The notes: generated by a model not told the origin, from the letters alone. A stretch of DNA of 64,000 bases from Unio delphinus (GCA_029339505.1 JAQISU010000123.1:4386501-4450500), one strand, 5' to 3'. Positions 1 through 11,661 are shown, counted from the stretch's first letter. A program made the numbers and translations.

Positions 1-195
1 TTTGTAACTTTGTGTTGATAGTATATAATGGGTTACGAAATGCTCGATATGGTTCAGTTAGACCATCATACGTTTTATTATTACCAAGGTGTCGTGTTTC
101 GCGAGCCATAATAGTTTTTAAATATACTTTTTCTTTGTATAGCGCGACGCCTTCATTGCTTGCGCGGCACGTGCGAGTTATGTATCAATGCGTAC

Positions 196-198
<3 letters not shown>

Positions 199-273
<75 letters not shown>
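199..273. repeat. (TA)n microsatellite
   Basis: About 37 uninterrupted TA dinucleotides. The open frame across it is an artefact of the repeat. Confidence 0.97.
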
Positions 274-275
<2 letters not shown>

Positions 276-779
276 CACAGCCACTAGAGAGAAGCTCTAA
301 ATGTATTTAGCTGTCGGGGCAGGTGCCATTTTCAGATAGTTTGAGCCAAAGAGTTGGGTGAGTTGTATGTTTTTTAATCAACTCTTTTTTCGTTGTTTAG
401 AATTAATATTCTGTTACGTAAAACACGTTCAATGTTTTATATGTGGTTGCGTTATTTTATCGTACTTGTTATTCAATTTATTAAGAGGGTATGACCTATG
501 TAATTTGGTATCGAGATGATACCACTCAAGATTATTAAAAGGGATATGGACATATGTGCATACTCCTGTTGATAATTTTATCTGGTCGCTACTATGACTG
601 ATGTTGAAAGCATACTATGTATGTATTAATGTTTTAGTATATCGTATTTATATTTTAATGGCTTACCATTCCTACGTCACAGGCGTAAGTGAGGAATATT
701 TCAGGCGGGTTATATTAATCCATTCGTAACCGTCATATATTTTTAAAGTAGTTACAATTAAAGCAAACTATTCGGAAAG

Positions 780-970
780 TTGTTTCTTTTCCATATTCAG
801 CTCACTGGGTATGAATAGCCGGATGAGCGTGTGAATATGAGGATGTCTGGTGCACCATTACGATGTTCAACCACCAGATTAGTGCCCATGTGTAGTTACA
901 AGTCTGGAGGGTAGCTTGACCGTGCCGGAAAGCGGTCCGACGAGTCAACACTAGATACACATGTGGTGAT
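780..970 (+). other. Structured single-copy segment, unknown
   Basis: Several short complementary arms lie close together: TCTGGTG with CACCAGA around 848-878, CATGTGTA with TACACATG around 889-964, and GACCG with CGGTC around 919-938. It is GC-richer than its surroundings. It could be part of a repeat or a structured RNA; I recognise no family and see no coding potential. Confidence 0.3.
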
Positions 971-979
971 ATTGACGTA

Positions 980-1110
980 GTGCTTAACAGTAGTTTGACA
1001 ACATGAACTTTATAATAACAGTAGTGTTTGACTATATGAATTTTGTAATGACAGTAGTGTTTTACTACATGAAGATTGTAACAACAGCGTTTGAATACAC
1101 GAATTCCATA
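980..1110. repeat. Imperfect tandem repeat, about 45-bp unit
   Basis: Three diverged units of the form AACAGTAGTGTTTGACTA followed by a variant of ATGAATTTTGTAAT. Noncoding host repeat. Confidence 0.6.
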
Positions 1111-1359
1111 GTATTTGAGTCCATGTTAGACATGGTAGTCAAATCCAATTTAATATTTGTTTTATATACTACATGAGTTTGATGTAGTAGTCAAATCAAA
1201 CGTATTTGTTTTATACTCATGTTATATACCTTTGTGTTTGTTATTGTGTTTCCTACTCATTAGTGTGAGAGCGTAATTCATTTTCATTGTCACTTACATA
1301 CGTGTTTGTTATTTCTTGAAACCCTGCCCAGTCTCAAAGGGTGCCAGCTCAATTACGTT

Positions 1360-1994
1360 ACACTCTGTATGTGCTGATAGTATATAATGGGTTATTTTCT
1401 TCACTTTGTGGATAGAATATAATGGTTTTTATCTTTACCCTATTTGAATAGTGAATATTGGATAATTGTTTCTTCTCACCTCTTTGTGGATAGTGTATAT
1501 TGGATTAGTTTGTCTTCTTCCATCTGTGTCGATATTGGATATAGTTTTTCTTTTATTCCTCTTCACTCAGTCTAGATCGCTTATTTTTGGATTTGTTTAT
1601 TTCTCCTTCCCTCTCTGCGAGTTGTATAATTTTGGATTGTTTTCTCTCCCTTCTATGTCTGGATAGTAGATTTTGTGGTTTATTTTCCCTCTATTCTTTA
1701 TGTAGATAGTATATTTTTCTCATTCATTGTGTGGATAATGAATATTGTGGTTTATGATAGTATATTTGTTTTGTTTTCCATCTCTTATGTGTTTGTGTGG
1801 GTAGTAGATATTGTTTTGTCTGCTTCCCGTGTGTGGATAGTATATTTGTGGCGGTTTTTTGTTCTCCTTCCTTGTGTGGATAGTAGATATTGTGGTTTTT
1901 GACAGTATTTTGTGGATTGTTTTGTCTCCTTCGCGTGTGTGGATAGTATATTTGTGGTTTTTGATAGTATATTTGTGTTCTGTTGTCCCTCACT

Positions 1995-2038
<44 letters not shown>

Positions 2039-2046
2039 TGTGTGTG
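1360..2046. repeat. Degenerate minisatellite ending in (GT)n
   Basis: A TTGTGGATAGTATATTTTG-like unit recurs in many diverged copies with pyrimidine-rich spacers, and related words occur at 10-35. It ends in about 25 GT units (1997-2046). Open frames here (both strands) are repeat-derived and have no independent support. Confidence 0.75.
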
Positions 2047-2499
2047 GATTCAATATATTGAGGTGCATGATATGAATGAAAATAAAAATAATAATTCATA
2101 GTTTTTTTAATAAAAGTCCTTCTTCATGTTCAGATTTTGAGTATCTAACAACAAAAATCATGTAAGAACACCTTTCAATACTTGCATTAAAGCTATAAAA
2201 TAAAAGAATATTGGTTGTACCTTAATATTACAAAATATTCCAAGAACTAGGATTACATTGTTACTTAAATGCAAAAGTAACCGAACAAATAATCGTTGTT
2301 TCAAAGGACAGCATATAACATGGAAAATAATTTGAGTTATTTCCCTTCCGCTATCTGCGGCACAACAATTTAAAACTTCGGCCGTTAATTTAGATGACCG
2401 GATTATAATCCCTATTAAATGGTCAACCTTTATGTCAACTATCCAAGAGACACCAATGTTGATCGCATAATTAAATGTCCAATCAGAAAGGCAACCTAA
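2047..2499. other. Noncoding, no feature seen
   Basis: AT-rich host sequence between the minisatellite and the LINE remnant. I see no gene, RNA or repeat structure. Confidence 0.5.
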
Positions 2500-4800
2500 T
2501 AAGCGAGCATAAATAATTAATTTTATGAACGATTAGAATATCGACGCCTTTTTCCTGACAGAAACATGGCAAAAAACATCTGGCAATGAGCCCAAGTGCG
2601 CGGATCTAACACCCACTGGTTACTCCGTGAAGTCGTTTCTCCGCCGCTCTTGCAGAGGTGGAAGTACTGTCATCGCAAAGAACCCATAAACATGGACACA
2701 TTTTAGACTTTATTGTTCATAGACCGGATGATAATATTATACAGTCCTTCCTGGCATCCCACCAACTTGCATCAGATAACCTCTGCATTATATGACATCT
2801 TGACGTATTAGTCCCTAACCCTCCACCTTTCATTGCTACTAAGGGAAACTTCCGTATAATAAATAGACACAAACTGATACATGACATCCAAGCAAACCTA
2901 ACAACATGCTTTACTCCTACAGCAAACAACTAGATAACTGCCTGCGTTCATTGCTGGACTAACGTGCCCAAGCAGACAGGCGCAGAGTATCAATTCAAAT
3001 GTGTTCTGCCTAGTATAGCAGTGTTATGGACCAGCTTCGCACTGCTAAAAGAGACCACCGCAAAGCTGAGAGGCTTGTCTTTCCACCAGACTCGCTATTC
3101 ATAAGCAAATATATGAAGCCGCTACAAAGAACGGCACATAGTCCATGCAGCGAAATAAGCCCATTACAGTACTAAAAGACTTTCCGGACATGTTTGCAAT
3201 TTGTTTCCATAACAAAGTACAAACCATTAGAAATAGGCCTCGCAAGACAATTTTAGTTATCACCACAGAGTTACGATACAGAATATCAGACGGCAAACGT
3301 CAGCAGCATTTGAACCTGTCTCAATTTATTTCGTACCAATAATCGTCATGAAGAGTGCACCTAAGTCACGTGAACTTCATCCAATTCCAACATCACTGTC
3401 GCTTGAGTGTTTACATCAAAACGTGCCTTCACTAATTGATATTGATACCTTTCTCTCATCTTGGGTATTCCCATCATTTTTCAAAACTGCCATCGTAAAG
3501 CCTCTGCTGAAGAAATAAACACTCGACATAACCTCCTAGTTTATAATATCACATTCATATAATTTTTTTTTAGAAAATAGTTGTTCTATCCCAACTTGTA
3601 TGTCATCTAAATTCAAACAGTCTTTTTAGCCATATACAGTATGCATATATCCCTTGCCACAGTACTGAAACTACCATTTTTAAAGTAGCTAATGACCTTC
3701 TCTCTGCTTTGGATAGCGGAAAGATTACAGTCCTTATACTTCTTTATTTGTCTGTAGCATTGAACACAATGGAGCATGATATATTGATTCACCGTCTCCA
3801 CCATGTACGTTTCTTCAACAGGACAGATATTATCTCTGCAAATACAATACACACCAGCCAACGAGCTATATTATTATGGTGTTCCAAATTGGCCTATTCT
3901 TGAACCTGTTCTCTTCGTTCGATACACTCAGCCACTCTGAAATGTCATAGATTATCATCCAGTGTCTCACCAATTGTAAGCTGATGACACCCAAAAATAC
4001 AAATTTAGCCACCCAACTGAAGTTGTTGCTACCATCAAAAAGTTCCAAGATGTGCATTTCTGATGTGAAATCATGGATGACATGTAACAAGCTGCAGCTG
4101 AATGATGATAACACAGACGCCATTCTGATCACAGCACAAAGACTTTGTCATTCACATCCTTTACCTCAAACAATAAATATCAGTATCACCAACATTAAAT
4201 ACACACAATCAGTACGAAACCTAGTTGTTACTCTCAATGTAATATTATTTTCATATTGCACCAATATGTTATGAACATATGCAAAGCTCCAAATCATTAG
4301 CTGAGATGCATAAACTCCATTCACAAATATCAGTTGACGCCACTAAAACATTTGAGTGTTCATTAGTACTTTCAAGACAGTATTATTGTAACTCAATTCT
4401 GCCTGGTTCATCTCAATATCTACTATAGAAACTTTGAAAGGTCAAAACACAGCTACATCAATCATCTTGAGAGTACCACGATCAGAGCACACCGTACCCC
4501 GTGCTCTGTACCCTACACTGGCTATCTATTCGATCCAGAATCAAACACAAAACTTGTTTTCTGTGCTACGTTTCACTGACGGACTCCAGTCCACCTATCC
4601 GACCTCACCCATGTTTACAAATCAGGAAGATACCTACGTTCCTCTTCTCATAATCGTATACTCATTATTCCCACTATGAAAACAGTCACATGGACAACGT
4701 TTCGTTGCATACTAGGGCCCAGCAACGTGGGACGAATTGCCCACTACACGTAGGTACAAAGTGATCTAATTCAAAAGTGATCTTAAAGGAGACCGGACAT
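2500..4800 (+). mobile_element. Decayed non-LTR retrotransposon (LINE)
   Basis: Fragments in shifting plus-strand frames read as a LINE ORF2. An endonuclease start (FFLTETW, then a DLTPTGYSV-like stretch) lies at about 2545-2690. A linker and reverse-transcriptase start follow at about 3360-3520. The RT core has HSTET, NDLLSALDSGKITVL and an EHDILIHRLHH stretch near 3660-3810, with a later segment CISDVKSWMTCNKLQLNDD near 4050-4110. A C-terminal GPSNV-type tail is near 4710-4790. Stops and frameshifts are frequent and the catalytic Asp box is not readable, so it is dead. The style fits CR1/Rex/jockey-like LINEs common in marine invertebrates; the exact clade is not assigned. Confidence 0.8.
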
Positions 4801-5584
4801 AACAAAATTCCTTTTATGTATGTAATTCTCTACAAATTTTAATTAGATTGTAATATTTATAAATTCAATATCATAGGCGGGTAGTGATTATATTGTGCGG
4901 AATATACCACGATTCCGTAAATTGCCGAGTTTTTCCGAGTTTTGATGAGACAACAGATCACGTGGTCCCGTGACGCAATACTAGCCATTCCTCTAATACA
5001 AACAAAACAGGCAAGCGAAACAGACAGGAGGGGACCAGATTTGGGTTGCACATTGAAAAGTTGAATCTGTTTCCGAGATATCCTCATAGCTATATCTGTT
5101 GAAGTATCTTTTAACAATGTGATTAAGACGCGACAGCAAAAAAGTACAGCAGTAAAGTGTTCATATTTCATATTTTGGAATTTAAAAAAAAAACAATTTT
5201 AAAATAAATACTGATGCATTGTGTACTGTGCAAAAAAAGTGATAACGATTAAGTGATGGTGCCCAATGAAAATTTTTGTGTGGCCAAAAATGCAATAAAT
5301 TCATTTAAAGGCATACAACCGAAGTAAAAACGAATGAAATTATTTTGTTCTTTTTTCAGTTCGTGATTACTTTTTTAGTTGAAAAATTACGATTCAGGCT
5401 GTTACTGAGGCCGATATCAGGCTAGTATCGGTAATTTTGTGATAAAATACGCGATTTTCAATTATTGTCTGCAGACAAAAATTCGCTATTTTCCACGCCT
5501 ATATTCATGTAACCTCTGTGTTGACCTCTCCCGAAGATTGAGAATTTTAGCCATGCGCAAACACGTGTTTACAAAAATAATGGC
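4801..5584. other. Noncoding host sequence
   Basis: AT-rich flank downstream of the LINE. I see no convincing gene, repeat array or RNA gene. Confidence 0.5.
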
Positions 5585-5768
5585 GTGTCCGCAACTAGAT
5601 CGAAACCAACACTTATATTCTCAAAGGAGGAGGGAATTAAAGCTGTTTGGGCAAATTATGTCAGCACATGCATATGTATTGGTGACCAGCATGAACGATG
5701 GAATAAAAAGAAGTCTACTTTGAGCCTGGAAAATAATCCAGAGGTCGCCAAATTCTTGCTGGATACTG
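5585..5768 (+). CDS. Candidate host exon, unknown protein
   Basis: An open frame encoding a stretch with FSKEEGIKAVWANYV and LENNPEVAKFLLD ends at a good donor (G/GTGAGT at 5769). The composition is protein-like and not repetitive. I do not recognise the product and no start codon is certain. It may belong to the same gene as exons at 24.4-25.0 kb, which would place Element A in its intron, but the link is inference. Confidence 0.35.
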
Positions 5769-6316
5769 GTGAGTCTCAATTTTGCAATGAACAGTCAAGT
5801 TTTTATACCGCTGTTTTATTTCTGTAGTGTTAACTCTTTATCAAAACTCTTAAAATAACATAGTTTATATAAACTGGCATTATTCCATTTAGCTTGAAAT
5901 AAAATGCCACAGCCCTGCAACAATATCGCTGAAATCCGCATGTACATGACATACAGCAGCTGTTTTTTGAGGCACCAAAGGGGTATTAATGATCATCTTC
6001 ATTTTCGCACGCAGCCATAAGACTATTTAGAGGCAAGCAGTCACTACTGCTTTTTTTTAAAAATACAAATTATTTATAATGTAAATAGTGATGGCTGTAA
6101 ATAAAAGTAATGCAATACAGTTAAGTATATTTTATGCATGACCAAATTAAATAGCACACTATGTGTGCATAAACGTTAGTGGGGATGTGGCATCATTCCT
6201 TACCCCACGGGAAAATTAAATAACTTTCTTTTGAAAGATAAAACAGTGAATATTATTATTTGTAAAATATATATTTTTTGTGTCTAATGAAATATTTATT
6301 TTCCCTTGCTATATTA

Positions 6317-6470
6317 GTTATGAATTTAATGCCAGTGCAAGGAAAACATCAGAAACAGAGGATTGTCAAAGAAGACATGGCCACAACTTCTACACCTGGG
6401 CCAACAATTCATAGGATACAAATTCCTGCTGTCTCTGATATAACCACATCAGAATCAGATATGACATCTA
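6317..6470 (+). CDS. Candidate host exon, unknown protein
   Basis: A pyrimidine-rich acceptor (TTGCTATATTAG) precedes an open frame encoding LMPVQGKHQKQRIVKEDMATTSTPGPTIHR in part, followed by a donor GTAAGT at about 6471. The Ser/Thr-rich peptide has no motif I recognise. Confidence 0.35.
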
Positions 6471-6757
6471 TGTAAGTATTACTACATTTTATTAAATTTT
6501 ATGTATATTTACTTGTTTACAAATATTTTGGTAGATGCACCTGGAAATGTATCATTCTATACTAGTTTAATATTTTGCAGTTGGAAAAGATTGTACATTT
6601 TGTTAAAATATGATTTGTTTTAGTTAGAATAATATTTTGTTGTAAATTGTTGGCACATGTCATTTTTGTTATTGATATGTTCCTCGTCATGCTGTTTGTA
6701 TTTTAGTTAGTCTCAAGTGAGAATAGTCTTTGACTAAATGAGTCACCCCTTTAAATA

Positions 6758-6785
6758 AATTATTATTATTATTATTATTATTATT
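6758..6785. repeat. (TTA)n microsatellite
   Basis: About nine TTA units in an intron-like interval. Confidence 0.85.
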
Positions 6786-6900
6786 TCTTGAGGCATTATC
6801 ATTCCCGTTATAATAACCAAGATAAATGATAATGCTTTCTTTTGATACAAAACTAAAGATTTCCAAGTTCAACATTAGTATTTACACATTTCAAAATTTT

Positions 6901-7005
6901 ATTTTAAGGGATTCAGTCTTGTCTGAAGTTGAAAAACTTAAGGAGAAGGAAAGTGTTATGATGGAAAAGTCTGAAAGTTTTATCAACCCATTTGAGAAAG
7001 TATAC
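6901..7005 (+). CDS. Candidate host exon, Glu/Lys-rich
   Basis: An acceptor-like TTTTATTTTAAG is followed by an open frame rich in Glu, Lys and Ser (SEVEKLKEKESVMMEKSES) that ends at a stop near 7005, so it could be a terminal exon. Predicted coiled-coil-like composition; product unknown. The interval 7006-7276 up to Element A holds nothing I can identify. Confidence 0.3.
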
Positions 7006-7271
7006 TAACAAAAATAATTGTGATACATACAAAAAAGGAGAATATTCGTGTTATAGTATTGTATTGGTATTTGTGGATGGTATTTGTGTATAAACCAGAA
7101 AATTGCGCCCACAAAAGCTTTCTTTGCAGTGTATGAACATACAAGTTAAAAATGTGTAATTGCAATATATCTTAAATATAGTATTGATGTGTAATTGAAA
7201 AAATGAAGATATACTGGTTATCATTGTAAGAATATGAATACATTGTATTATAAATACAAACCACACTAAGA

Positions 7272-7276
7272 CCATA
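7272..7276. repeat. Target-site duplication, left, Element A
   Basis: CCATA directly abuts the left terminus and is repeated at 23504-23508 after the right terminus. A 5-bp duplication fits integration by a retroviral-type integrase; 6 bp is more often quoted for Polintons. Confidence 0.85.
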
Positions 7277-7599
7277 AGCAGCAGAGAGGGTGAACAGACC
7301 AAGTTTTCAAGCAAAAATAAGGCTTCTACGGAGACCGAAACTATTTCAGACAAACCGAAACTATTTCAGAGTGTGTGAATCAGACCAACTTTTACAGGCG
7401 TCAATTTAGCAAACTGAGGCTTCTCAAAATTGCTGAAATAGGCCTCAATTTAGTAAACTGAGGCTTCCTTGAAAATATTTTAATTAATATTTTCAGTAAA
7501 TTTAGCAAAATTATGAAAAAATTTCAGTAAAAAAAGAGGACGCCATTGTCGTTGGCGTTCACCCCGTTGCTGCTATGAAAATCTTCGATTTTTACTAAC
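7277..7599. repeat. Left terminal inverted repeat, Element A
   Basis: Begins AGCAGCAGAGAGGGTGAAC and matches the reverse complement of 23197-23503 with indels and substitutions, which dates the copy as not recent. Near its inner end (about 7554-7574) an imperfect inverted copy of the terminal motif appears (GTTCACCCC then TTGCTGCT). It also contains a GAAAC-TATTTCAG direct repeat near 7338-7370 and a tri-loop palindrome at 7578-7592. Confidence 0.88.
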
Positions 7600-7642
7600 A
7601 AGTTTTTTACGATAAAAATCATTGTTGAAATTCGAAGAATTT

Positions 7643-9034
7643 TCACGATTTCACAAACAGACTAATTTGCAAAACCTCATCTTGTAGATCAATTAGATTT
7701 CCTGACTGGTCAGTGAGTTTGAAATTAATTCTCGTTAAAGAATTATTATGACATCGCATAAAGACTGGATTAGTTGGGTCTTCAATTATTAACCATCCTG
7801 GAGGAACTGTGGGTGCAAATGAATATAGAATATATCCCTGCTGAGCTTGATTTGATTGCTCAAGATTTATTTGATAGCTGCCTTCGATAACGTCACATAC
7901 TAAATTCAGCGCTATCACCGAGGATATATTCACGTTATTCGGAGCGATGTGTTTACCGCCGCCTTCTGGGTCATTATTATGTTTGAGGATTTTTATTTCC
8001 GGTGATGTTGTTTTTTTCCATGTATCGTGAATTATTTTAAAACCAATATCGATGGCATCACTGAGAAGTTTTTTTAGTTCTGGTACGTTATATCCGGGTA
8101 GTTTGAATGCTGGAATATCTTCGACGCGGATATTGAATTGTGATGCAACTGCAGTTCTCGTTTCAGGTGTGGAGTTTAAAATCTCTTAAATAATTCGTAT
8201 ATTTAATACATCCATGTCATCGATGATTTTATTGTATGTTTCTACTACGCTGATAAATTCATCTCTGGTAAGAGTACCTGATTTAAGAGATATTAATAGC
8301 AGTGATAGATCGTTATTCATTTTTTCAAAATTTTCAATAACTATATTTGTTTCAATTTTAAAATATGAATAAAGTACTTTATCCAGAACCCAATAAGACC
8401 CCTCTGTTGAAAAAGTATCCATCACTGTTACAGCCTTAAAGGGTTCCAACTCATCAAAAATTTTATAACTTTTTATTGGATTATCGTGTTTTATCCTGTC
8501 TGTGACATAATCAGATTTTTTGGGTTCTGGTATATCAACGGTTTCTTTTTGTCGAGGTGGGGGTAGTTCAGGCCATCCTAACACCGATCTTATAGAACTC
8601 TGATAAATATCAACGACATATCCAGGAGATTTGATCTCGATCGCAGATGATAACGTCGGCTCGTGGACGGTTATAGCGATTTTTGATTCTTTTCCAGTGA
8701 TAGATTTTATTCTTCGTTGTAATTCGTTATTGATTTGTTCGATTTGATATGACTCCGTTGGTAACGAGACAACGTTCCAGTCTGGAGTTCCGTCTTCACG
8801 ATTTTTCCACGCGAACACCAAGGAATTATTTGGTTGTTGACCACCAAATGCTACAGATCTGATATTGGGCCAGCTATGATACACTCGTAGTTTTTCTAGC
8901 GCTATCTCTTTCACGGGAACGGGGATCGGGAAATTCACACTGAATTCAGGACGCGTTGAGGTTATTGATATCATGCTTGTTTTCACCGGTGTTGTATTTT
9001 CTACTATTTGTTGAAGTAGTTCTTGTGACGACAT
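7643..9034 (-). pseudogene. Spike/penton-like virion protein, broken (A)
   Basis: Two blocks align to the intact 449-residue protein at 37602-38951: an N-terminal part (8186-9034, ATG at 9034) and a C-terminal part open from about 8165 to 7643, separated by a frameshift/stop near 8180. The C-terminal segment contains QQGYILYSFAP and a closing strand with INFKLTDQSGNLIDL, the type of beta-rich ending seen in minor capsid proteins of these viruses. Role as penton or vertex spike is inferred from that ending and from the position at the end of the late module. The start overlaps the upstream membrane-protein gene by 89 bp. Confidence 0.65.
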
Positions 9035-9500
9035 TATTATTATTATTATCCCGCTCTAATTTCAGCATTGTTGATTTATACAATTGAGCCATCGTTGAGA
9101 ATTCGCTATCTGATCTTGTTGTGTCATCGAGTGACGATGATATCAACGAGGACAATTGCGAGGATGCGGTAGATGCAACGTGAAATTTAATTACATAGTC
9201 GTGTAGTTTACTCTGGCTACACGATGATAGTTTTTTTGTGATCCCTGTTAATATACCCGCGATTGTAGCCACCGCGGAAATAGCGATTGGAACTACGACC
9301 GGAGCAATCATTGTAACCGAAGATAGTATTATTTCAGCAGCAGTGATTACACCAGACACCGAATACACTGTGATATCAACCGCGGTTATTCTTCGTTGGT
9401 ATTTTTTTTTTATTTGATGCTCCTCACAGCGTGAGTTGAGTTTAGTTTGAAATTCTCTGACCTGATCATAGCGATACTGATAAACTGACGGGATTGTCAT
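8946..9500 (-). CDS. Putative virion membrane protein (A)
   Basis: 184 residues. An N-terminal basic, coiled-coil-like segment (about 1-38) is followed by a long hydrophobic, Ala/Val/Ile-rich stretch (about 40-90, two likely membrane spans), then a polar helix with SQLSSLISSSLDD and a low-complexity Asn/Thr tail. Homologous to the protein at 39008-39559. The pattern of N-helix, hydrophobic pair and a D-E-F helix recalls a conserved Polinton protein of cnidarians (recalled, unnamed). An AATTGAAAAC-like motif lies about 21 bp upstream of the ATG. Function unknown; membrane insertion is inferred from hydrophobicity. Confidence 0.7.
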   Translation of the reverse strand: MTIPSVYQYRYDQVREFQTKLNSRCEEHQIKKKYQRRITAVDITVYSVSGVITAAEIILSSVTMIAPVVVPIAISAVATIAGILTGITKKLSSCSQSKLHDYVIKFHVASTASSQLSSLISSSLDDTTRSDSEFSTMAQLYKSTMLKLERDNNNNNVVTRTTSTNSRKYNTGENKHDINNLNAS

Positions 9501-9521
9501 CTTATTTTAGCAGCGTTAGTG

Positions 9522-9530
9522 TTTTCAATT
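9522..9530 (-). promoter_or_regulatory. Candidate late-gene motif AATTGAAAA
   Basis: Read on the minus strand, AATTGAAAACACTA lies about 21 bp before the ATG at 9500; a second copy is at 9549-9557. The same word precedes several late genes in Element B. Confidence 0.45.
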
Positions 9531-9560
9531 AATTTCAAATTGCTAGAGTTTTCAATTTAA

Positions 9561-10579
9561 TTATTTCCTTAAATCCACTACGAATTCTACGTACCACGTT
9601 ACTGAAACCCTGGCTAGATTTCTATCTGTGGTCGTTATCGTGAACTGTTCAGATACATCCTTGTTGATGATCGTTGATATTGTATTATTGACTCCAGATG
9701 AACTATTTGATGATATATTGAATTGAGTCGGTGATGCTATTGTTAATCGATAAATACCCTTGACTGCTGCGGTTACGTGTAAAATGTTGTTTGTGGGGGT
9801 CCACGCAAATGAATCGTGTTGAATCGTGTATACGATATTGTTGGTGCTCTTATGAGGAATTTTTTATTTTTTCAATAACACATATCATCCTCGTTGTATC
9901 ATTCTTCATTGCGTTGTTGAATGTTTTTAGATTATCGATGGCTTTTTTAATATCAGGAAGGGTTATTTCAATTTTATCAAATGGGGTTCCAATAAATTTA
10001 TCAATGATGTTTTTACGAAACATTGAAAACTGTTTCACGTGTTTTTCATATTCGGATTGAACAGTTGCTAGTTCCAACATAGAATCATTTATCGAGGTGA
10101 GTTTTGGTGTGGTCACTGGTGGATTTCCAAAAAATTCTAGCATGGGTTTATCAATTTTGTCAATAAATTTTTTTTTGTGTTGTAGTAAACTGATCAAATA
10201 CAACTATATGATCGTCATACTTATCATTGAGCGATTTCAATGAATTCGCCGTGCTATCGAGTGTTGCTAATTTATCTGTGATCGTTGAAGCAAGTACACC
10301 TGGTTTGAGTTTACCCTGATCGGAAAATAACGCGATAGTATCCTCTGCTGCGTCTCGTCGTTTAACTAAAATATCATCGAGGGAGACATTACTAGTTTTC
10401 AATTTACCCTGACAATCGCCAAATACAACTATTTCACCAGGATCAACATCTACTAGGTTCAACGTTTCGGCTATTTCATCTTCGATTAGTTTCTTAACAT
10501 TTTTGATTTCAACTTCACCAGTATCCGGTTTCTTCAACGTTGATAAAGGTCGTCCCCAAATATCAATCATTGTTATCAT
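9561..10579 (-). pseudogene. Fibre-like protein, broken (A)
   Basis: The N-terminal domain (IDIWGRPLSTL, start at 10570 or 10579) and the C-terminal beta-rich domain (around 9561-9820, with IVYTIQHDSFAW) match the 475-residue protein of Element B. The middle is shorter, with about two IIDKFIGTP-type shaft units. Frames change near 10180, at a run of T residues, and again near 9850, so the gene cannot make one protein. Shaft repeats plus a distinct C-terminal domain suggest a trimeric attachment fibre; this is inference from architecture only. Confidence 0.65.
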
Positions 10580-10598
10580 AGAAATCTTTTCTCTGTTT

Positions 10599-10629
10599 AA
10601 AATCTAAAAGATTTTCAATCTAAAAGATT
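10599..10629. repeat. Two adjacent short palindromes (A)
   Basis: AAAATCT-AAA-AGATTTT at 10599-10615 followed by AATCT-AAA-AGATT at 10617-10629, between the fibre and PX-protease genes. Members of the tri-loop palindrome family. Confidence 0.8.
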
Positions 10630-10632
10630 TCA

Positions 10633-11574
10633 TCAAAGATTTTCAATCCAACGACTGCTAGTATACTCATTCACTACTACATGGGGTGGTTTTGATTGTA
10701 AATTACTTTGCAATTTCATCAAAGATTCTCGTGAAATAGCATCAAGTACGTTTAATACTTCATTGCCATATATGGGTGGGTCAAGCCTTGTTTGTGTTGG
10801 TAACGTGGAATACCAACGGGGTATTTTTAAGCGCGTTGATAAATCAAGGATATAACGGTTAAATTCCTTCGGAGGCGCTAGTCCATATGAGTCAAAATAA
10901 ATGATCTCACGTGGATCAATCGCGTATGCAACCCAGTGGGTTCCAGGTCCATCGCTGTTATCTAGATTAATAATACCCGTTTCAACATTATTTGGTTGTG
11001 CCGGTAACTGATCTTTCATAAAAACACCTCTGAAGTTTTGAATCGCGAGTTTTTTAGCGGCATCAATTAAATCAAAATTGGACATTGGAAGATTTTTCAC
11101 TAGTAAACTGGTCCTAGTCTCAGTCCCTTTCCGTTGTACCATGAATACGGGGTTCCTGGTAGTCTTAGACCCTTTCCTTTTTTTTTTACCAGATCCACGG
11201 ACGGATCCACGAGTTGCTTTCTTTAGTGCCATTCCTGCCGCGGTACCAGCGGCTCCTAACGCTGCCTCTTTAGCTACCGCTGGGGCCGCTGCGGCAATCA
11301 ACCCTGGAATCAACCCTAACAGCGGGAATATACCACCAGTCTTTTCCATGTTTTTAATCGCGCTCGTATAAAGAGTAATCTGAACTCCCTTTTTTTCTTT
11401 AAGCGCTTTATTAAAATGATTAACCTGAGTCTTCGTCAGTGATAGTTTATTCCCCCCGCCATTCATTTGATTAGGTTTCAGCGTTATAGTGGTTTCACAT
11501 TGCTTAGCTGATTTGGATTGTAATTTTTTTAACTGACCAGGTGTCAACGTGACATTGATATTATTATACGACAT
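10633..11574 (-). CDS. PX-like protein fused to adenain-type protease, inactive (A)
   Basis: 313 residues. Part one (1-about 125) has lysine-rich repeats of an LTPGQLKKL type, then a strongly hydrophobic Ala/Gly segment (GGIFPLLGLIPGLIAAAAP) and a basic stretch, as in Polinton PX-like proteins. Part two is an adenovirus-type cysteine protease with GTHWVAYAID (catalytic His) and YFDSYGL (catalytic Asp). The position of the nucleophile reads PPIYGNE, Tyr instead of the Cys present in Elements B and C, so the enzyme should be inactive. The fusion depends on one extra A in a 10-A run (11178-11187); the alternate frame still encodes the LPGTP-type PX C-terminus seen in B and C. The protease may also initiate at the ATG at 11085. 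Confidence 0.8.
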   Translation of the reverse strand: MSYNNINVTLTPGQLKKLQSKSAKQCETTITLKPNQMNGGGNKLSLTKTQVNHFNKALKEKKGVQITLYTSAIKNMEKTGGIFPLLGLIPGLIAAAAPAVAKEAALGAAGTAAGMALKKATRGSVRGSGKKKRKGSKTTRNPVFMVQRKGTETRTSLLVKNLPMSNFDLIDAAKKLAIQNFRGVFMKDQLPAQPNNVETGIINLDNSDGPGTHWVAYAIDPREIIYFDSYGLAPPKEFNRYILDLSTRLKIPRWYSTLPTQTRLDPPIYGNEVLNVLDAISRESLMKLQSNLQSKPPHVVVNEYTSSRWIENL

Positions 11575-11661
11575 TATACAAAACAGATTGATTCTAAATC
11601 GCAGAGAGAGAGAGATGGAAAATCAATTACGAAGTAATCAAATCAATTACGAAGTAATCAA

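Noticed and set aside
780..970. Possible hammerhead ribozyme (CGGATGAG, CCGACGAG and GGAAAGC words)
   Set aside because: The conserved CUGAUGA and GAAA core elements do not occur in the right order with three stems on either strand.
2500..4800. Active LINE
   Set aside because: Multiple stops and frameshifts; the catalytic region is not readable.
4857..5171. 104-codon minus-strand frame in host DNA
   Set aside because: No recognisable domain, no splice or start context, and composition like the surrounding noncoding sequence.
10633..11574. A genuine PX-protease gene fusion as a new architecture
   Set aside because: B and C keep separate frames and A differs by one base in an A-run, so the fusion is most simply an indel; kept only as part of the frameshift observation.
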